Assembly (NCBI GenBank): GCA_003550305.1
Contig: QKYT01000298.1
Span: forward strand, 94,008 to 135,481
Length of the DNA: 41,474 nucleotides
From: Glomus cerebriforme
Lineage: Eukaryota; Glomeromycota; Glomeromycetes; Glomerales; Glomeraceae
Direction: 5' to 3'
Every line of letters begins with the position of its first letter. Position 1 is the first letter of the stretch. Position numbers and translations under genes: made by a program. Positions 31,656 to 41,474 of this stretch are shown in pieces. The notes beneath the pieces were generated by a model. The model had not been told where the DNA came from. It saw only the letters and a program-made list of their open reading frames with translations, and searched no databases.

Positions 31656-32967
31656 ATCTATAATAATGTCCAGCCTTTATATATAAACAAAATACCATTC
31701 ATTAGTAATGCTTAAAATGCCTCCAGTTATTTTGTTCGATTCCAGTCTCGAAAAAAATTCTTTTATTTCCAAATTGTGTTTTAACAAAGATTGATAATAC
31801 AATATTATGTAAAAAACAGCATTAAATTTCTTTTGTATTTTGTTTAGTGATTTATTACGGATTTTTGCAATCCTTATTTAGTTATATCGAAGAGGGGTTT
31901 TTATTATCGGAATTAGGACACTTTTTATTATTGCTTTTAGAAACTTTTTCTTACTTTTTATCAAGTATAATTATTGTAATTGGCTAAGTCATAGCAAGTC
32001 GATTATTTTTACTAGAATTATATCACGTTAAGATAAGCTTAAATTTTAGTATTACAAATTTAAATTTTTAAAACCAAAATTTTACTTATATGAAATTTGT
32101 TCCTAGTCATTATACAAATCCGGTCCTGAAAAAGATGCGTAGGGTATTGTGATGTACAGGGGATGGAACTTGCTGAAAATTATGAAGTTAAATTATATTT
32201 CATAGTCTCTTTCTCTTATTTAATTAATTGTTATTTTAAAATTTAAGTATCTGTTGGTCGTCCTAACAATACTCTATAAAAATTGCTTGTTTAACAAATT
32301 TCGTAATGAAATTGTAACAAATATTGTAAAAAGTATACAAGAGGTGATAACAGATTTTTTTTTTATAGAGTGGTTAGAATAATATAATAAATAGGGTCAA
32401 AATTCATACATCACAATGAAATTTGGGGTATAAATATTATTTGTGCGACATTATGAGTATTTGTTAATTTACGTGCCGTTACAAATAGAAATCTCCACGT
32501 GACTTGTCAATTTTTCACACTAACTTTAAAAGTAATAAACATTTATTGGGTTTAAACTGTATTAAGAAAATGATGAATGGCAAAATTATAAATATTAAAT
32601 AACTTAACCATTTTTATTGTTTGCTAATCCGATGCAACAAAAAAAGCTAGTGAATTAATTTTTAGCCAAATTTTGAACTGCATGATGCATAAAAATTCTA
32701 TTGTAAATTAATATTTTGATATTTTCTTGGCATTCATATAAAATTATTATCTGGAATTCGTCCATTTAAATGTGCTTTAATATCTGTGCTGGAAGTTTCA
32801 TTTGAGCATATTTATACTAAATATAAATTGGTAACAATTTTAATGGGATCACGAATTTTATCGATTAAATTAATTTTCCAAGATAAATCAAAGATCTGGT
32901 TGTTCAATTTATTGAAGTAAACAAATATAAATAATGATTTTAAAAAATCTAGAACGCTCCTTGTTAT
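31656..32967. other. Non-coding left part of copy A
   Basis: AT-rich sequence shared with 36441-38234 in copy B. No frame is preserved between the two copies, so I read it as non-coding. A tRNA B-box-like GTTCGATTCC at 31735 has no matching tRNA fold. Near 32750-32780 a well-conserved stretch (CATTTAAATGTGCTTTAATAT) may be functional or just slowly diverging. Confidence 0.35.
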
Positions 32968-34294
32968 TTAAACTGATGACGTATTAAGTTCTGGATTATC
33001 ATTGTTTTGTCCGTTCATTTCATTATATCTCGCAAGGAATTTGTTGTGATTAATTATAATATTTTTAACTTTCTCTAAATAAAAATCATCTAAATAATAA
33101 TCTCGTAATAAAGTTTCCAAAATTTGAACTCTTGTTTCTAAAGATGATCCTTCGGGTCTTTTATTGACTTTTTCTACTAATGGAATACCGGCAGATGAAA
33201 CATATCTTTTTGCAAATTTTTTTGCAAAATGTCTCTCAAAACNTTTACAAGGCATACAAGAAAGAAAATATTTTTGTACCAAACCCCTTTTAATGCAAAA
33301 GAAAAATTAGTTATTAAAAAACTTATTATATCGTAGTTTTTTCTTTTTTAATTTTCTTACCATGGTTCATGTTTTTGCATTCCAAAAAGCAAATAAAAGA
33401 TTCCTAAAAATTGGATTAATTTTATAAATTATTTATTCGTGTATATATTTTGATTAATTCAAATATTATTTTTAGTTACCTGCTATGCTACCATAGAAAC
33501 CTCCAACATTAGATATAAAATCTGATACTAATAAAATAATTGATATTATGAATTTAATATTTTAAATTTTGAGTTTATATTAAACATAATATTGTATACT
33601 TACAATCGTATATCTGTGTTATTTCGCTTCTGACAATCATTGGATTTGAATGTGAATAGATTCCAATTTGAATTTCATTTGGTTCTAATTGTATGGGTAA
33701 TTGTTCTAATCGTGGATTTAATTNTAATTTATATACTGGTCCATCAGTTTCATTTTTATCATCATTAATAATGATTGACTTAAAAGATACATTATAAGCT
33801 TGGCCTAAGTTAAGTGAAAAATAATTTTGTTCTAAAATAACATCAGATTTAAATTTTTCACAATAAACTTTAGTTCTATTGAAAATTGCTGTGGGATTAT
33901 TAAACTGATATGATTCAAAACTTAAAAATAATAAATTATTGGGACTACTAAATATATTTCCATTCGTATCATTATTGAAAGAAATTATAATATTTGAATT
34001 CGACCAAGATGAATCAAAATTTAAATTTCCACTTTGACAATAAGGAGTATATTTAATTTTTTGATCAAGTCCAATAATATTCATTTCGTTAGAAATCCTG
34101 GTACACATACTTATATTAAGTGTACTATTGTCAAAATTATCAAGTTTAATAGTAGTAGACGCTTCTTTATCAATTTTATGCAATTGAATGATTGAATAAT
34201 ATATAATTATTGTTGTGAGTATAATGGCAATAAAACCTCGAAAAAATCTAAACCAGATTGGTTCAGTTGATCGATAATTGCAAAATGAATTCAT
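32968..34294 (-). CDS. Lineage-specific membrane protein, 366 aa
   Basis: Exons by hand: 34294-33604, 33527-33480, 33403-33361, 33286-32968; joined 1,101 bases with all phases closing. The N-terminus is cytosolic-looking (MNSFCNYRSTEPIWFRFF), followed by a membrane span (FIAIILTTIIIYYSIIQL), a large Asn/Ser-rich probably luminal or external domain with several N-x-S/T sites and Cys, a second hydrophobic stretch (DFISNVGGFYGSIAGIFYLLFG) and a cytosolic tail with MPCKxFERHF and a helical ETRVQILETLLRDYYLDDFY end. I recall this two-span layout with a GG-F-Y-G-x-x-x-x-L-L-F-G span as a repeated Rhizophagus family; its function is not known. Single Ns at 33243 and 33724 leave two residues undetermined. 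The gene is head-to-head with the 34761 gene. Confidence 0.75.
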
Positions 34295-34703
34295 TTTTGT
34301 TTTTTTTTTGACTTATTATAAAATGATTTTATTTTTCGCAAGAAAATAAGACGTTTGATATTGAAAAGAATTTAGTTCTATAAGATATTTATTTAATCGA
34401 TAAATCGGATTAATAAACGATTTTATATTAAAATCTTTGGTTTTTTATAATTATAAAAATTATAAAATTGTTATTTATTATTATGTTTTGTGTAAGTACG
34501 GCCTTTTGCGGTAATATTATTTTACAATAAATTCGGAGGTTTGACCAGGTACCCTCTCAATTACGAACTTATATAATAATTGGGGTAATGACATATTTAA
34601 TGCCTATGATATTTATTATATTACAGTATTTATATGGAATTTTTTTAAGGAGTTCTTTGTACTGTACTACGGCCCGCAAAATACGATATATTATCACCTT
34701 ATA
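34295..34703. promoter_or_regulatory. Divergent spacer of the membrane-gene pair, copy A
   Basis: This is AT-rich and includes GGTAATATTATTTTAC and ATTCGGAGGTTT, which recur at 38780-38815 in copy B. It probably holds promoter elements for both divergent genes. Confidence 0.35.
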
Positions 34704-34740
34704 ATCACATATCCCATGTCGATCATAGTTGACTGATACT
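34704..34740 (+). promoter_or_regulatory. Conserved block upstream of small membrane gene, copy A
   Basis: CATATCCCATGTCG followed by ATCATAGTTGACTGATA is preserved almost unchanged in copy B at 38994-39027, while most surrounding non-coding sequence has drifted. It lies 20-60 bases before the start codon, so it is a candidate core promoter or 5' UTR element. Confidence 0.45.
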
Positions 34741-34760
34741 CTTTTTATACGAACAAAAAA

Positions 34761-35886
34761 ATGGATTTCCGTTTGAATAATGAAAGGAGGGATCACTATT
34801 TTAATATTTCTTTCTTAGGAATATTTCTTACTGAAATTATAATTTACATTATAGGCTTAGCTATACTACCAACAATGCCAACATTGCCAACAGGTCGAAA
34901 GGAATGGTTGATTGTAGTCACTTTTGAAATCTTTATTTCAGGAATTTACACTGTGGGTTTTTTTATTAATTTCTTTATTATTCCATATTTATTATACTAA
35001 AATTTATAACTATTTTATTTATAACTAGTATCTTAAAAAAACTTTATTCCATTTATTGGCTTTTTGCATAATAAATATGATATGATATCACAAACTACAC
35101 AATGTTTGATAATTATTATATTGAATTACATTTTATTGTCGTAGTGGATGGTATCATATTCCTTGTTTATTTTGAAAGAATATATTGTTGAAGACATTTT
35201 ATCAATAGGTCAATTAGTATTTATATAGTAATAAGCTTTTCACCATTATTTACTTTGATGTTCGGTTCAAAAATTGTAAGTATATATATATATTTATTTT
35301 ATTACAGTATTATGTGAAATTTATTATAATTTTTATTATAATTTTTAATTTTTCATAACATGATTCTAGATTAAAGAAGAATCTAGGGGTTGTATTTTTT
35401 TAATTTATGTTGCCCTTATTTGGCAATTTGTTTTTATTATATTGGTTTGTATGGAAAATTCCTCACCTTATCCTATAACCAGTAAGTTATTTTATAAGTT
35501 AAATGAATTTAAATTTAATAATTTAATATTCATTGTAAATGATTTTTTATTATAGCAATTGCAATATTAAGTTTACTATGTTCATTATTTATAAATACGA
35601 TTTTATGTCATCGAAATTTTGGTAAAAACCTTAAACTTTACCGTAAGTATTTTATGTATTTTTTATTTATTTACTTTGAAAATTCATAATTCATCTAATT
35701 TATTATATTTTTTTAGTGGAGTTAAACCAGTTTAATCCTAATCTTGATAAGGAATATGAGTATTCAAATTTGAGTGATGATGATGACGATGATGAGGAGG
35801 AAGAAAAAAAGGAAAAATTTTCTGAAAAATTAAAACGATATTGGAAAATTATTAATAATAATGCTAAGCTCTGGTCCCTGACATAA
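34761..35886 (+). CDS. Small multi-span membrane protein, copy A
   Basis: Exon 1 is 34761-34952 (MDFRLNNERRDHYFNISFLG, a membrane span, ending ISGIYT), the exon ending GSKI stops at 35275, then 35370-35481, 35556-35642 and 35717-35886. The last three join cleanly: KEESRGCIFLIYVALIW, then SLLCSLFINTILCHRNFG, then ELNQFNPNLDKEYEYSNL, an Asp/Glu run and KRYWKIINNNAKLWSLT. About four membrane spans and a short acidic cytosolic tail. The second exon's 5' boundary is not resolved, and in this copy its frame meets a TGA (near 35190), whereas copy B reads through. The exon 1 donor is GTGGGT here but GTAAGT in copy B. It may be a working gene with an alternative exon or an early pseudogene. No known function. 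Confidence 0.55.
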
Positions 35887-36394
35887 AAATAGTTTATAAT
35901 CCTAACATTTATTATTTACATAAATTAGACTAGGAAACGGAAACCATTATGATGGGCGTGATAAACGGGATCATGGTACGATTTGATTGGCTTGGACAGA
36001 GAAACGCCTGTAACACCCATGTGACTGAAAATTTCCATAGTTAGTGTCGCTCCGGATAATAAATTTAATCATAATATGACAAACATGAATAGTTACACTT
36101 TCAAAATATTTTAATAAGAAAAATAGTATATTATATAAAAATAATCAAAAAGATTCATTTACAAACTTTGTTAATTAACATTAATCGTTTGTTTTAATTA
36201 ATTTCATTTTTGATTTTCATTCTATGTGATAAAATTTGGAATCTGAAGAAGAATTTTAAAATAACTTGGTCTAAAAATTCAAGGAGAAACTGTAGGCACT
36301 TAGTAATACAAGAACTATTAGGAATCTTGGGTAATCTTTAAGGTGAATACTTTGTATTTATCATGTTTAAATTTTGCGCTACCATTTTGAAAAC
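35887..36394. other. Spacer between duplication copies
   Basis: A patch less AT-rich than its surroundings lies at about 35936-36055 (GGCGTGATAAACGGGATCATG), present only here. The rest is AT-rich with no frame. No gene seen. Confidence 0.3.
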
Positions 36395-36440
36395 GGCGAT
36401 AAGGAAAGATTCGAAGGAATTAATTAAAAATGTTTGATGT

Positions 36441-38234
36441 AGATCTGGAAAAGTGACCAACTTTTATATATAGATACTATACCATTAGTACTGCTTAAAA
36501 TGACTCCAGTTATTCTTATTCATAACAATTAAAGAAATAAAGGATTTCCCACCAAAAAAAAACGCGAAATTACATGATCAAAATTATTCAACACTCTGTC
36601 GCTTTTCATTTTTACTATGTATTCTTGTAACTCGACACATGGCTAATTTCTTAATGCCGGCCGAATGTGGTTATGCTGGGGAAATTGAAATAAAGGTGTG
36701 TAGTCACGTGTTCGATTTCAGTCTCCAAAAAAATTTTTTATTTCTAAAATTTTGTTTTGGCAAAATTGATCATGTAATAACAGTATTCAAATTTCTTTTG
36801 TATTCTAACTAGTGATTTAATATAAAATTTTGCATTTACAGTACTTTGAAATATACTGTACTTATTCGCCAAAATCTTAGATTTAGATTATATCCATTTT
36901 TTTTTTTGCTGGAAGAGATTTTTATTATCGGTCTTAGAAGGGAATTAGGACATTTTTTTCTCCTTTTTGTCAATGCAAATATAATTATTGTAATTGACTA
37001 AGTCAATTATTTTTACCAAAATGCATCTAGAAAAATCAAAACATTTGATAACTTTCATAGAATTCCTGACAAAATAAGCTTAAATATTAGTATTGGATTA
37101 TGATTCGAATACATTACAAATCTTAAAACCAAAATTTTCACTTATAATACAGTCGGTTTGAAATTTGCATGAGTAATTCCAGCGGAGTTTTCCAATTTGT
37201 AAACAATTACTGGCATTATGCAAATCGCCCCTGAAAAAGTATTATGACAATAACTTGCCGAAAATTATGATGCTAAAATTATATTCATAGTCTCTATTAT
37301 TTTAAATTTACAGTAAATGATTTGTTAGCCATATAAATTATTAATACTCTATAAAAATTGTTTATTTAACAAATATTCTAAAATTAGTCGATTTTCCGAA
37401 CACTCATATATTTTTGTTACAATTTGTTACAAAGATGTGATAGGTGGATAGGGTCTTTTTATCATATAATAAATACAGTAAGTCAAAAAATTATTTGCGA
37501 CGACCTTTTTTATTCGTCAATTTACACGTGACAAACCACGTGATTATTGAATTTTCACACTAACTTGTAAAAGTATAAAGTTCTCCGCTTCGCTCCGAAC
37601 AATCTAATAAAAGATTTATTGAGGTTAGACCGTATTAAGAAAATTATGAAAGGAAAAATAATAAATATTAAATAATTTAATCCGATGCAACAAGTGAATG
37701 AATTTTCAGCCAAATGCATAAATTTTTGCATAAAAATTCTATTTATTGTATACATTCGTTGTTACAGTAACATTGGATAACTTTATATGCGAATTTCTTA
37801 ATCAAATTTCAAAAATCAAAATATCCAAACATGCACCAAACTTGGTGAATTTTATAACCAAAATAACTTTTTTATAGTTCTTATTTGATTTATTAAAATA
37901 AAGTATTTGCTGTGGTTTTGCAATTGGTGCGCCATTTTTCATTTAAATATTCCCTTAAAAGTATGATTAACATCAAACATTATTTGGAATTCGTCCATTT
38001 AAATGTGCTTTAATATCCGTGCTAAGAAATTTATCCGAACATGTTTATACTCAAATATTAATTGGTAACAATCTAAATGAGATTACGAATTCAATTAAAT
38101 TAATTTTCTAGTCATAAATCAGATATCTGGTTATATAATTTATTACTTTTTAATGAAATCCATATCGTTCCTGCTAATTGTAAAATCCGAAGAAAAAAGT
38201 AAATAAAATAAATTATGATTTAAAACCTATAATG
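36441..38234. other. Non-coding left part of copy B
   Basis: This is the counterpart of 31656-32967 with indels. It contains the 36525-36700 stretch absent from copy A, which includes TTCGATTTCAGTCTCC and GCCGGCCGAATGTGG. It has tRNA-promoter-like words but no foldable tRNA. No coding frame. Confidence 0.35.
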
Positions 38235-38384
38235 ATATATTAAGTTCTATAAATCTATACTGTATTATCATTATTTTGTCTGTTCGGTTCATTATATGAT
38301 TAATTCTAATATTTTTAATTTTCTTAATCATCATAATATTATGTACTTACGACCGTATATCTGTGTTATTTCGATTCTGGGATA
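38235..38384 (-). pseudogene. Stub of the minus-strand membrane gene, copy B
   Basis: The plus-strand text ATATTAAGTTCT, TTATCATTATTTTGTCTGTTC and GATTAATTCTAATATTTTTAA matches the 3' coding end of the copy A gene (32985-33075). It then jumps directly to CATAATATTATGTACTTACG and CGTATATCTGTGTTATTTCG, which match the end of copy A exon 1 (about 33583-33630). Roughly 500 bases are missing between the two pieces, and the remaining 650 bases of exon 1 are gone beyond 38385. The gene is dead in this copy. Confidence 0.75.
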
Positions 38385-38390
38385 TATATT

Positions 38391-38470
38391 AGTTATTTGA
38401 TAGGGATGTTAGAATACCACCGAACTGCGAAGCAGTTCGGATGATATTTTAACATCTCTATCAAATAACT
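38391..38470. mobile_element. Foldback MITE, 80 bases
   Basis: AGTTATTTGATAGGGATGTT at the left is the reverse complement, with few mismatches, of AACATCTCTATCAAATAACT at the right. The centre is CGAACTGC-GAA-GCAGTTCG. Arms of about 38 bases leave a 3-base loop. It sits at the edge of the deletion in copy B and has no counterpart in copy A, so it arrived after the duplication. Confidence 0.75.
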
Positions 38471-38993
38471 GTATTATTCTGCATCCACCCATGATCATGC
38501 TTATAAACTATTTTCTGGTTTTTCGTGACGCGTCCTTTTACTTTTCCTTTATTTCTTTTTGCTTATATTCAAATAAATTGCCACAAACAAGTTCAAGAAA
38601 GAAGGTATAATTTACTTTAAATATTTGCATGATGATTTTTTTTCTTTATTATAATATTTCACATTATTTTTAAAAATAACGTCAAAAATATCAATAATAA
38701 TTATGCAATTGTAGTTTATTTATAGCTTAATAAAAAAATATCATCTTATTTGGCTGTAGGATAAGTTCGTATATATTACGGTAATATTATATTACCGTAA
38801 ATTTCGGAGGTTTTATGCAAGTTTTTACTATTAATAGAAGAGTCTAAAACTTATATAATAATTGGTAATTAATGTCAGTGATATTTATTTATATTATTAA
38901 CATAATAAAAAATGGAAGTTTATTTAAGGGTATTTTGTATTGTACAGTACGTAGGGTTACTATGATCCGCAAAATACGATATTATCACATATC
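38471..38993. other. Upstream region of copy B membrane gene
   Basis: The first 280 bases do not match copy A. From about 38770 the match resumes, including a palindromic TACGGTAATATTATATTACC and TTTCGGAGGTTT. Non-coding. Confidence 0.35.
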
Positions 38994-39027
38994 CACATAT
39001 CCCATGTCGATCATAGTTGACTGATAA
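38994..39027 (+). promoter_or_regulatory. Conserved block upstream of small membrane gene, copy B
   Basis: ACATATCCCATGTCG and ATCATAGTTGACTGATAAA are shared with copy A at 34704-34740. The upstream neighbour GATCCGCAAAATACGATAT is also shared. Confidence 0.45.
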
Positions 39028-39076
39028 ATACTCTCTCTTTACTCTTCTAATGACCCATTCTATAAGTAAAAAAAAA

Positions 39077-40706
39077 ATGGATTTCCGTTTGAATATTAAT
39101 GAAAGAAAGGATCACTATTTTAATATTACTTTTTTAGTAATATTTCTTACTGAAATTGTAGTTTATATTATAAGCTTAACTACACTACCAACAATACCAG
39201 TGATATTGGTTGTAATTATCTTCGTAATCTTTATTTCAGGAATTTATACTGTAAGTTTTTTTTATTAAGTTATTTATTCCATATTTATTATACTAAGATT
39301 TATACTTATTCTATTTATAACTAGTATCTTAAAAAAACATTATTTCATTTATTGGCTTTTTGCGTAATAAATATGATATCAATTATGATATTAATTGATT
39401 GGTTGTTAGACTACACAATGTTTATTAATGTTCACATAGAATTGCTACAACGTAACTATTTAATATTTGTATCTCTTCATTACTATTAATTTATTTTTCT
39501 CAATTAATATAATGTTTTTAAAAAATTATTGTAAAGCAAAAAGTGCTTACATAATTACAGATTCCCAACCAGAAATACCAATAGACGAAAAGGAATTTAA
39601 AAAGTCGCTTATTATTATTATTACTTTGATAATATTTCTTGACATTTTATTTATAATTTTATTTATTGTTATGTGGAAAAATAAGTAAGTAAATTGAGAT
39701 TTACCTTTTATTTTCCAGTCAACATGTTTTACATATGCATGATACATTATAAATATAGATCCTGGAATGTTATTTCATATACTGAAATTTCAATGCCAAA
39801 TTATCTGATAAAAAGTGAGTATCAAGTTGGTTATTATGATATTTTTAAAAATTATTTATTCATATTAAATTTATATTCCTTTTTTATAATAAAAAAAATA
39901 TATTATTAGAATCTTATATTACATACAAAGTTTATAATTTTTTATTATATATAACATTACGTTTTATTGTCATATTGGATGGTATCATATTCCATTTTTT
40001 TCTTAAACGTTATAATGTTAAAATCATTACTATATGCCAATATGTAAACATATTAGTAATAGCCTTTCTATCATTATTTACTTTAATGTTCGGTTCGAAA
40101 ATTGTAAGTATATTTATATATTTAATCTTATTACAGTATTATGTGAAATTTATTATTTTTATTATAACTTGACTTTAGATCAAAGAAGAATCAAAGTTTT
40201 GTGTTTTTTTAATTTATTGCGCTCTTATTTTCCAATTTATTTTTATCATATTGGTTAGTGTATCGTATCACTCACCATATTGTATAACCAGTAAGTTATT
40301 TTTATAAAATAAATAATTTTAAATTTAAAAATTTTTATTTAAAATAATTTTTTATTCTAGCAATTGCAATATTAGGTCTAATATGTTCATTATTTATAAA
40401 TACGATTTTGTGTCATCGAAATTTTGGTAAAAACCTTAAATTTTACTGTAAGTATTTTATGTGTTTTTATTTATTTACTTTGGAAATTCATAATTCATCT
40501 AATTTATTATTATATTTTTTTTAGTGGAGTTAAACCAGTTTAATCCTAATCTGGATAAGGAATATGAATATTCAGACGATTTGAGTGATGATGATGATAA
40601 CAACGAGAAAGAAGAAAAAGAGGAAATGATTTCTGAAAAATTAAAACTATATTGGGGAATTATTAATAATAACGTTGAACTCTGGTTGACGACATCCCTG
40701 ACATAA
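39077..40706 (+). CDS. Small multi-span membrane protein, copy B
   Basis: The start at 39077 (MDFRLNINERKDHYFNITF) is chosen by match to copy A; an ATG at 39017 upstream is in frame but lies in the conserved non-coding block. Exon 1 is 39077-39250. An exon ending at 40103 reads LDGIIFHFFLKRYNVK, IAFLSLFTLMFGSKI without a stop; its 5' boundary is unresolved. Then 40179-40290 (KEESKFCVFLIYCALIF), 40361-40447 (ILGLICSLFINTILCHRNFG) and 40525-40706 (ELNQFNPNLDKEYEYSDDL, acidic run, KLYWGIINNN). Splice signals are good (GTAAGT-like donors). Coding exons are more similar between copies than the introns, suggesting some constraint. Function unknown; probably an integral membrane protein with an acidic cytosolic C-terminus. 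Confidence 0.6.
39512..39688 (+). CDS. Possible 58-aa single-span protein or exon
   Basis: This lies inside the roughly 480-base stretch absent from copy A. It reads MFLKNYCKAKSAYIITDSQP, a short charged part (IDEKEFKKS), and one membrane span (LIIIITLIIFLDILFIILFI) ending VMWKNK. The stop overlaps a GTAAGTAAAT donor-like site, so it could instead be an exon spliced onward. It has a protein-like N-terminus but no recognised family. Confidence 0.3.
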   Translation: MFLKNYCKAKSAYIITDSQPEIPIDEKEFKKSLIIIITLIIFLDILFIILFIVMWKNK

Positions 40707-41089
40707 AAATAGTTCGTAATCTTAACATTTATTATTTACATATTTTAATATAACAAAAAATGAATTTATTAATATGTAATTTATGCTTTTAGATTATTCT
40801 TTTATGATTAACGTTAAATTCAAATGTTATATCTATAGTTTTAACTACATATCCTTTAGTTATCTTCCACTCCATAAAATTTATAGATATGACTTGAAAG
40901 GCTAATCTGTTATGATTTAATTTATGACTAAAAATTATATTCTATATAAGCTACTCAGGCTTGCTAATAAGTGTACTTCTAAGTTAATTTCATTCATGAG
41001 CTGCCATAAAATAATAAAATAGATTACAATAAAACAATATTAAAGATACAACTAGCCAGTAATTTTCTACCAGTACCCATGGGTTACTA
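40707..41089. other. 3' flank of copy B, no gene
   Basis: AT-rich, non-coding, no repeat noted. It differs from the sequence after copy A, so the duplication ends close to the stop codon. Confidence 0.3.
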
Positions 41090-41285
41090 GGGATGGGGAC
41101 GGTTCATTCGGTTCAGTTTCATTTTATAAAGCGGTTAAACTGGTTCCAGAGTGAATCGACTCAAAGCGGCTCCATTCGAACCGCTCCGAACCGCTCGAAC
41201 TGACTTGAACCGCTCGAACCGCTCCCAAGTTAGAATCGGACCGAATCAAAGCGAGCCGTGCTCAAGGCGTTTTTTTTGGAACNNA
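41090..41285 (+). repeat. GC-rich tandem CGAACCGCTC repeat
   Basis: CGAACCGCTC occurs at least three times exactly between about 41177 and 41223, with related GCGGTTAAACTGG, AAAGCGGCTCC and GAATCGGACCGAATC words around it. Near-matching CATGGGTTACTAGGG (41078) and TACGGGTTACAG (about 41290) may be its borders. Ns at 41283-41284 and 41302 show that the assembly was unsure here. It is probably a dispersed repeat family; it is strikingly GC-rich compared with the flanks. Confidence 0.5.
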
Positions 41286-41474
41286 CCCCTACGGGTTACA
41301 GNATTGTGTGACTGGGATGATTAGTCATTAGTGGTAGATCTTTTTTTTTCACAGACTAGAAATCTTAATATAGAATGATCAACATAGAACAATTTAATTA
41401 GAACAATTATCCGATATATATGTATTGTCTTACGAAATATACAGTATATCAGATATATATACTGTATAAGCAAA
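41286..41474. other. Right edge, no gene
   Basis: AT-rich. TATACAGTATATC and GATATATATACTGTATA words near 41438-41468 form imperfect palindromes. Nothing else seen. Confidence 0.25.

Larger units (their letters stand above)
31590..35886 (+). repeat. Segmental duplication, copy A
   Basis: Landmarks in the same order and orientation recur in copy B: kinase remnant (31590 / 36410), GTTCGATTCCAGTCTC (31735 / 36706), TTTTTATTATCGG and AATTAGGACA (about 31895 / 36918), TCGTCCATTTAAATGTGC (32758 / 37990), ATGGATTTCCGTTTGAATA (34761 / 39077), GAGTTAAACCAGTTTAATCC (35720 / 40528). Distances change between landmarks because of indels. Confidence 0.85.
36395..40706 (+). repeat. Segmental duplication, copy B
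   Basis: This matches copy A landmark by landmark. Differences: an extra stretch of about 180 bases at about 36525-36700, a small insertion near 37580 (TTCTCCGCTTCGCTCCGAAC), loss of most of the minus-strand membrane gene between about 38230 and 38480 with a foldback element next to the break, and about 480 extra bases at 39420-39930. Tandem and direct in orientation. Confidence 0.85.

Noticed and set aside
36600..36725. tRNA-like B box (GTTCGATTTC), with a matching word at 31735 in copy A
   Set aside because: No acceptor, D or anticodon stem can be folded around either copy, and the T-arm stem does not pair; at most an old tRNA-derived repeat.
1..41474. CRISPR array, bacterial operon or rRNA genes
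   Set aside because: No regularly spaced identical repeats; spliced eukaryotic genes throughout; no rRNA-like sequence seen.

Overview
The window looks like a piece of a Glomeromycotina genome, most likely Rhizophagus or a close relative; this identification is by inference. It is AT-rich. Its genes carry many short introns, mostly with GTAAGT-like donors. The families I recognise (F-box/LRR, Crinkler-like N-terminus, Fanzor-like relic, small lineage-restricted membrane proteins, abundant decayed hAT, DDE and gypsy elements) fit that group. N characters at a few places mark assembly ambiguities.

Region 1 (1-15440) is a graveyard of mobile DNA. In order it holds a DDE transposase relic (minus), a hAT relic (plus), degenerate tandem and inverted repeats, and then the most unusual block, 3531-9077. 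That block has a Cys/His-rich small protein on the minus strand. Divergent from it is a long decayed plus-strand gene that reads as an archaeo-eukaryotic-type primase, a zinc finger and a D5/SF3 helicase, followed by a Crypton-like tyrosine recombinase. The recombinase is split by a solo LTR with a target-site duplication. After this come a coiled-coil relic, gypsy-type protease and gag fragments on both sides of a broken F-box/LRR gene, a Crinkler N-terminal relic, one intact unknown ORF, and a Fanzor-like (TnpB-related) relic cut off at a second copy of the LTR end. Nearly all premature stops in these relics are explained by C-to-T changes at CpA or CpG.

Region 2 (16337-26387) is the conserved core, three intact multi-exon genes. 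ALG8 glucosyltransferase (minus, 11 exons, 519 aa) has one intron that fits an AT-AC U12-type intron almost perfectly. Next is a Gpt2/Sct1-type glycerol-3-phosphate acyltransferase (minus, 9 exons, 692 aa). A DPP8/9-like S9B peptidase (plus, 10 exons, 1010 aa) is divergent from the acyltransferase across a 387-base shared promoter region. I derived exon boundaries by hand from reading frame, splice signals and family motifs; every phase closes. The first two genes act at the ER (N-glycan assembly, phospholipid entry); the peptidase is probably cytosolic.

Region 3 (26388-41474) starts with about 5 kb in which I recognise almost nothing apart from a foldback repeat. It then holds a tandem segmental duplication: copy A about 31590-35886, copy B about 36395-40706. 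Copy A carries a head-to-head pair of lineage-specific membrane-protein genes. In copy B the minus-strand partner has been deleted to a stub with a foldback MITE beside it, while the plus-strand partner is kept. The window ends in a CGAACCGCTC-type tandem repeat.
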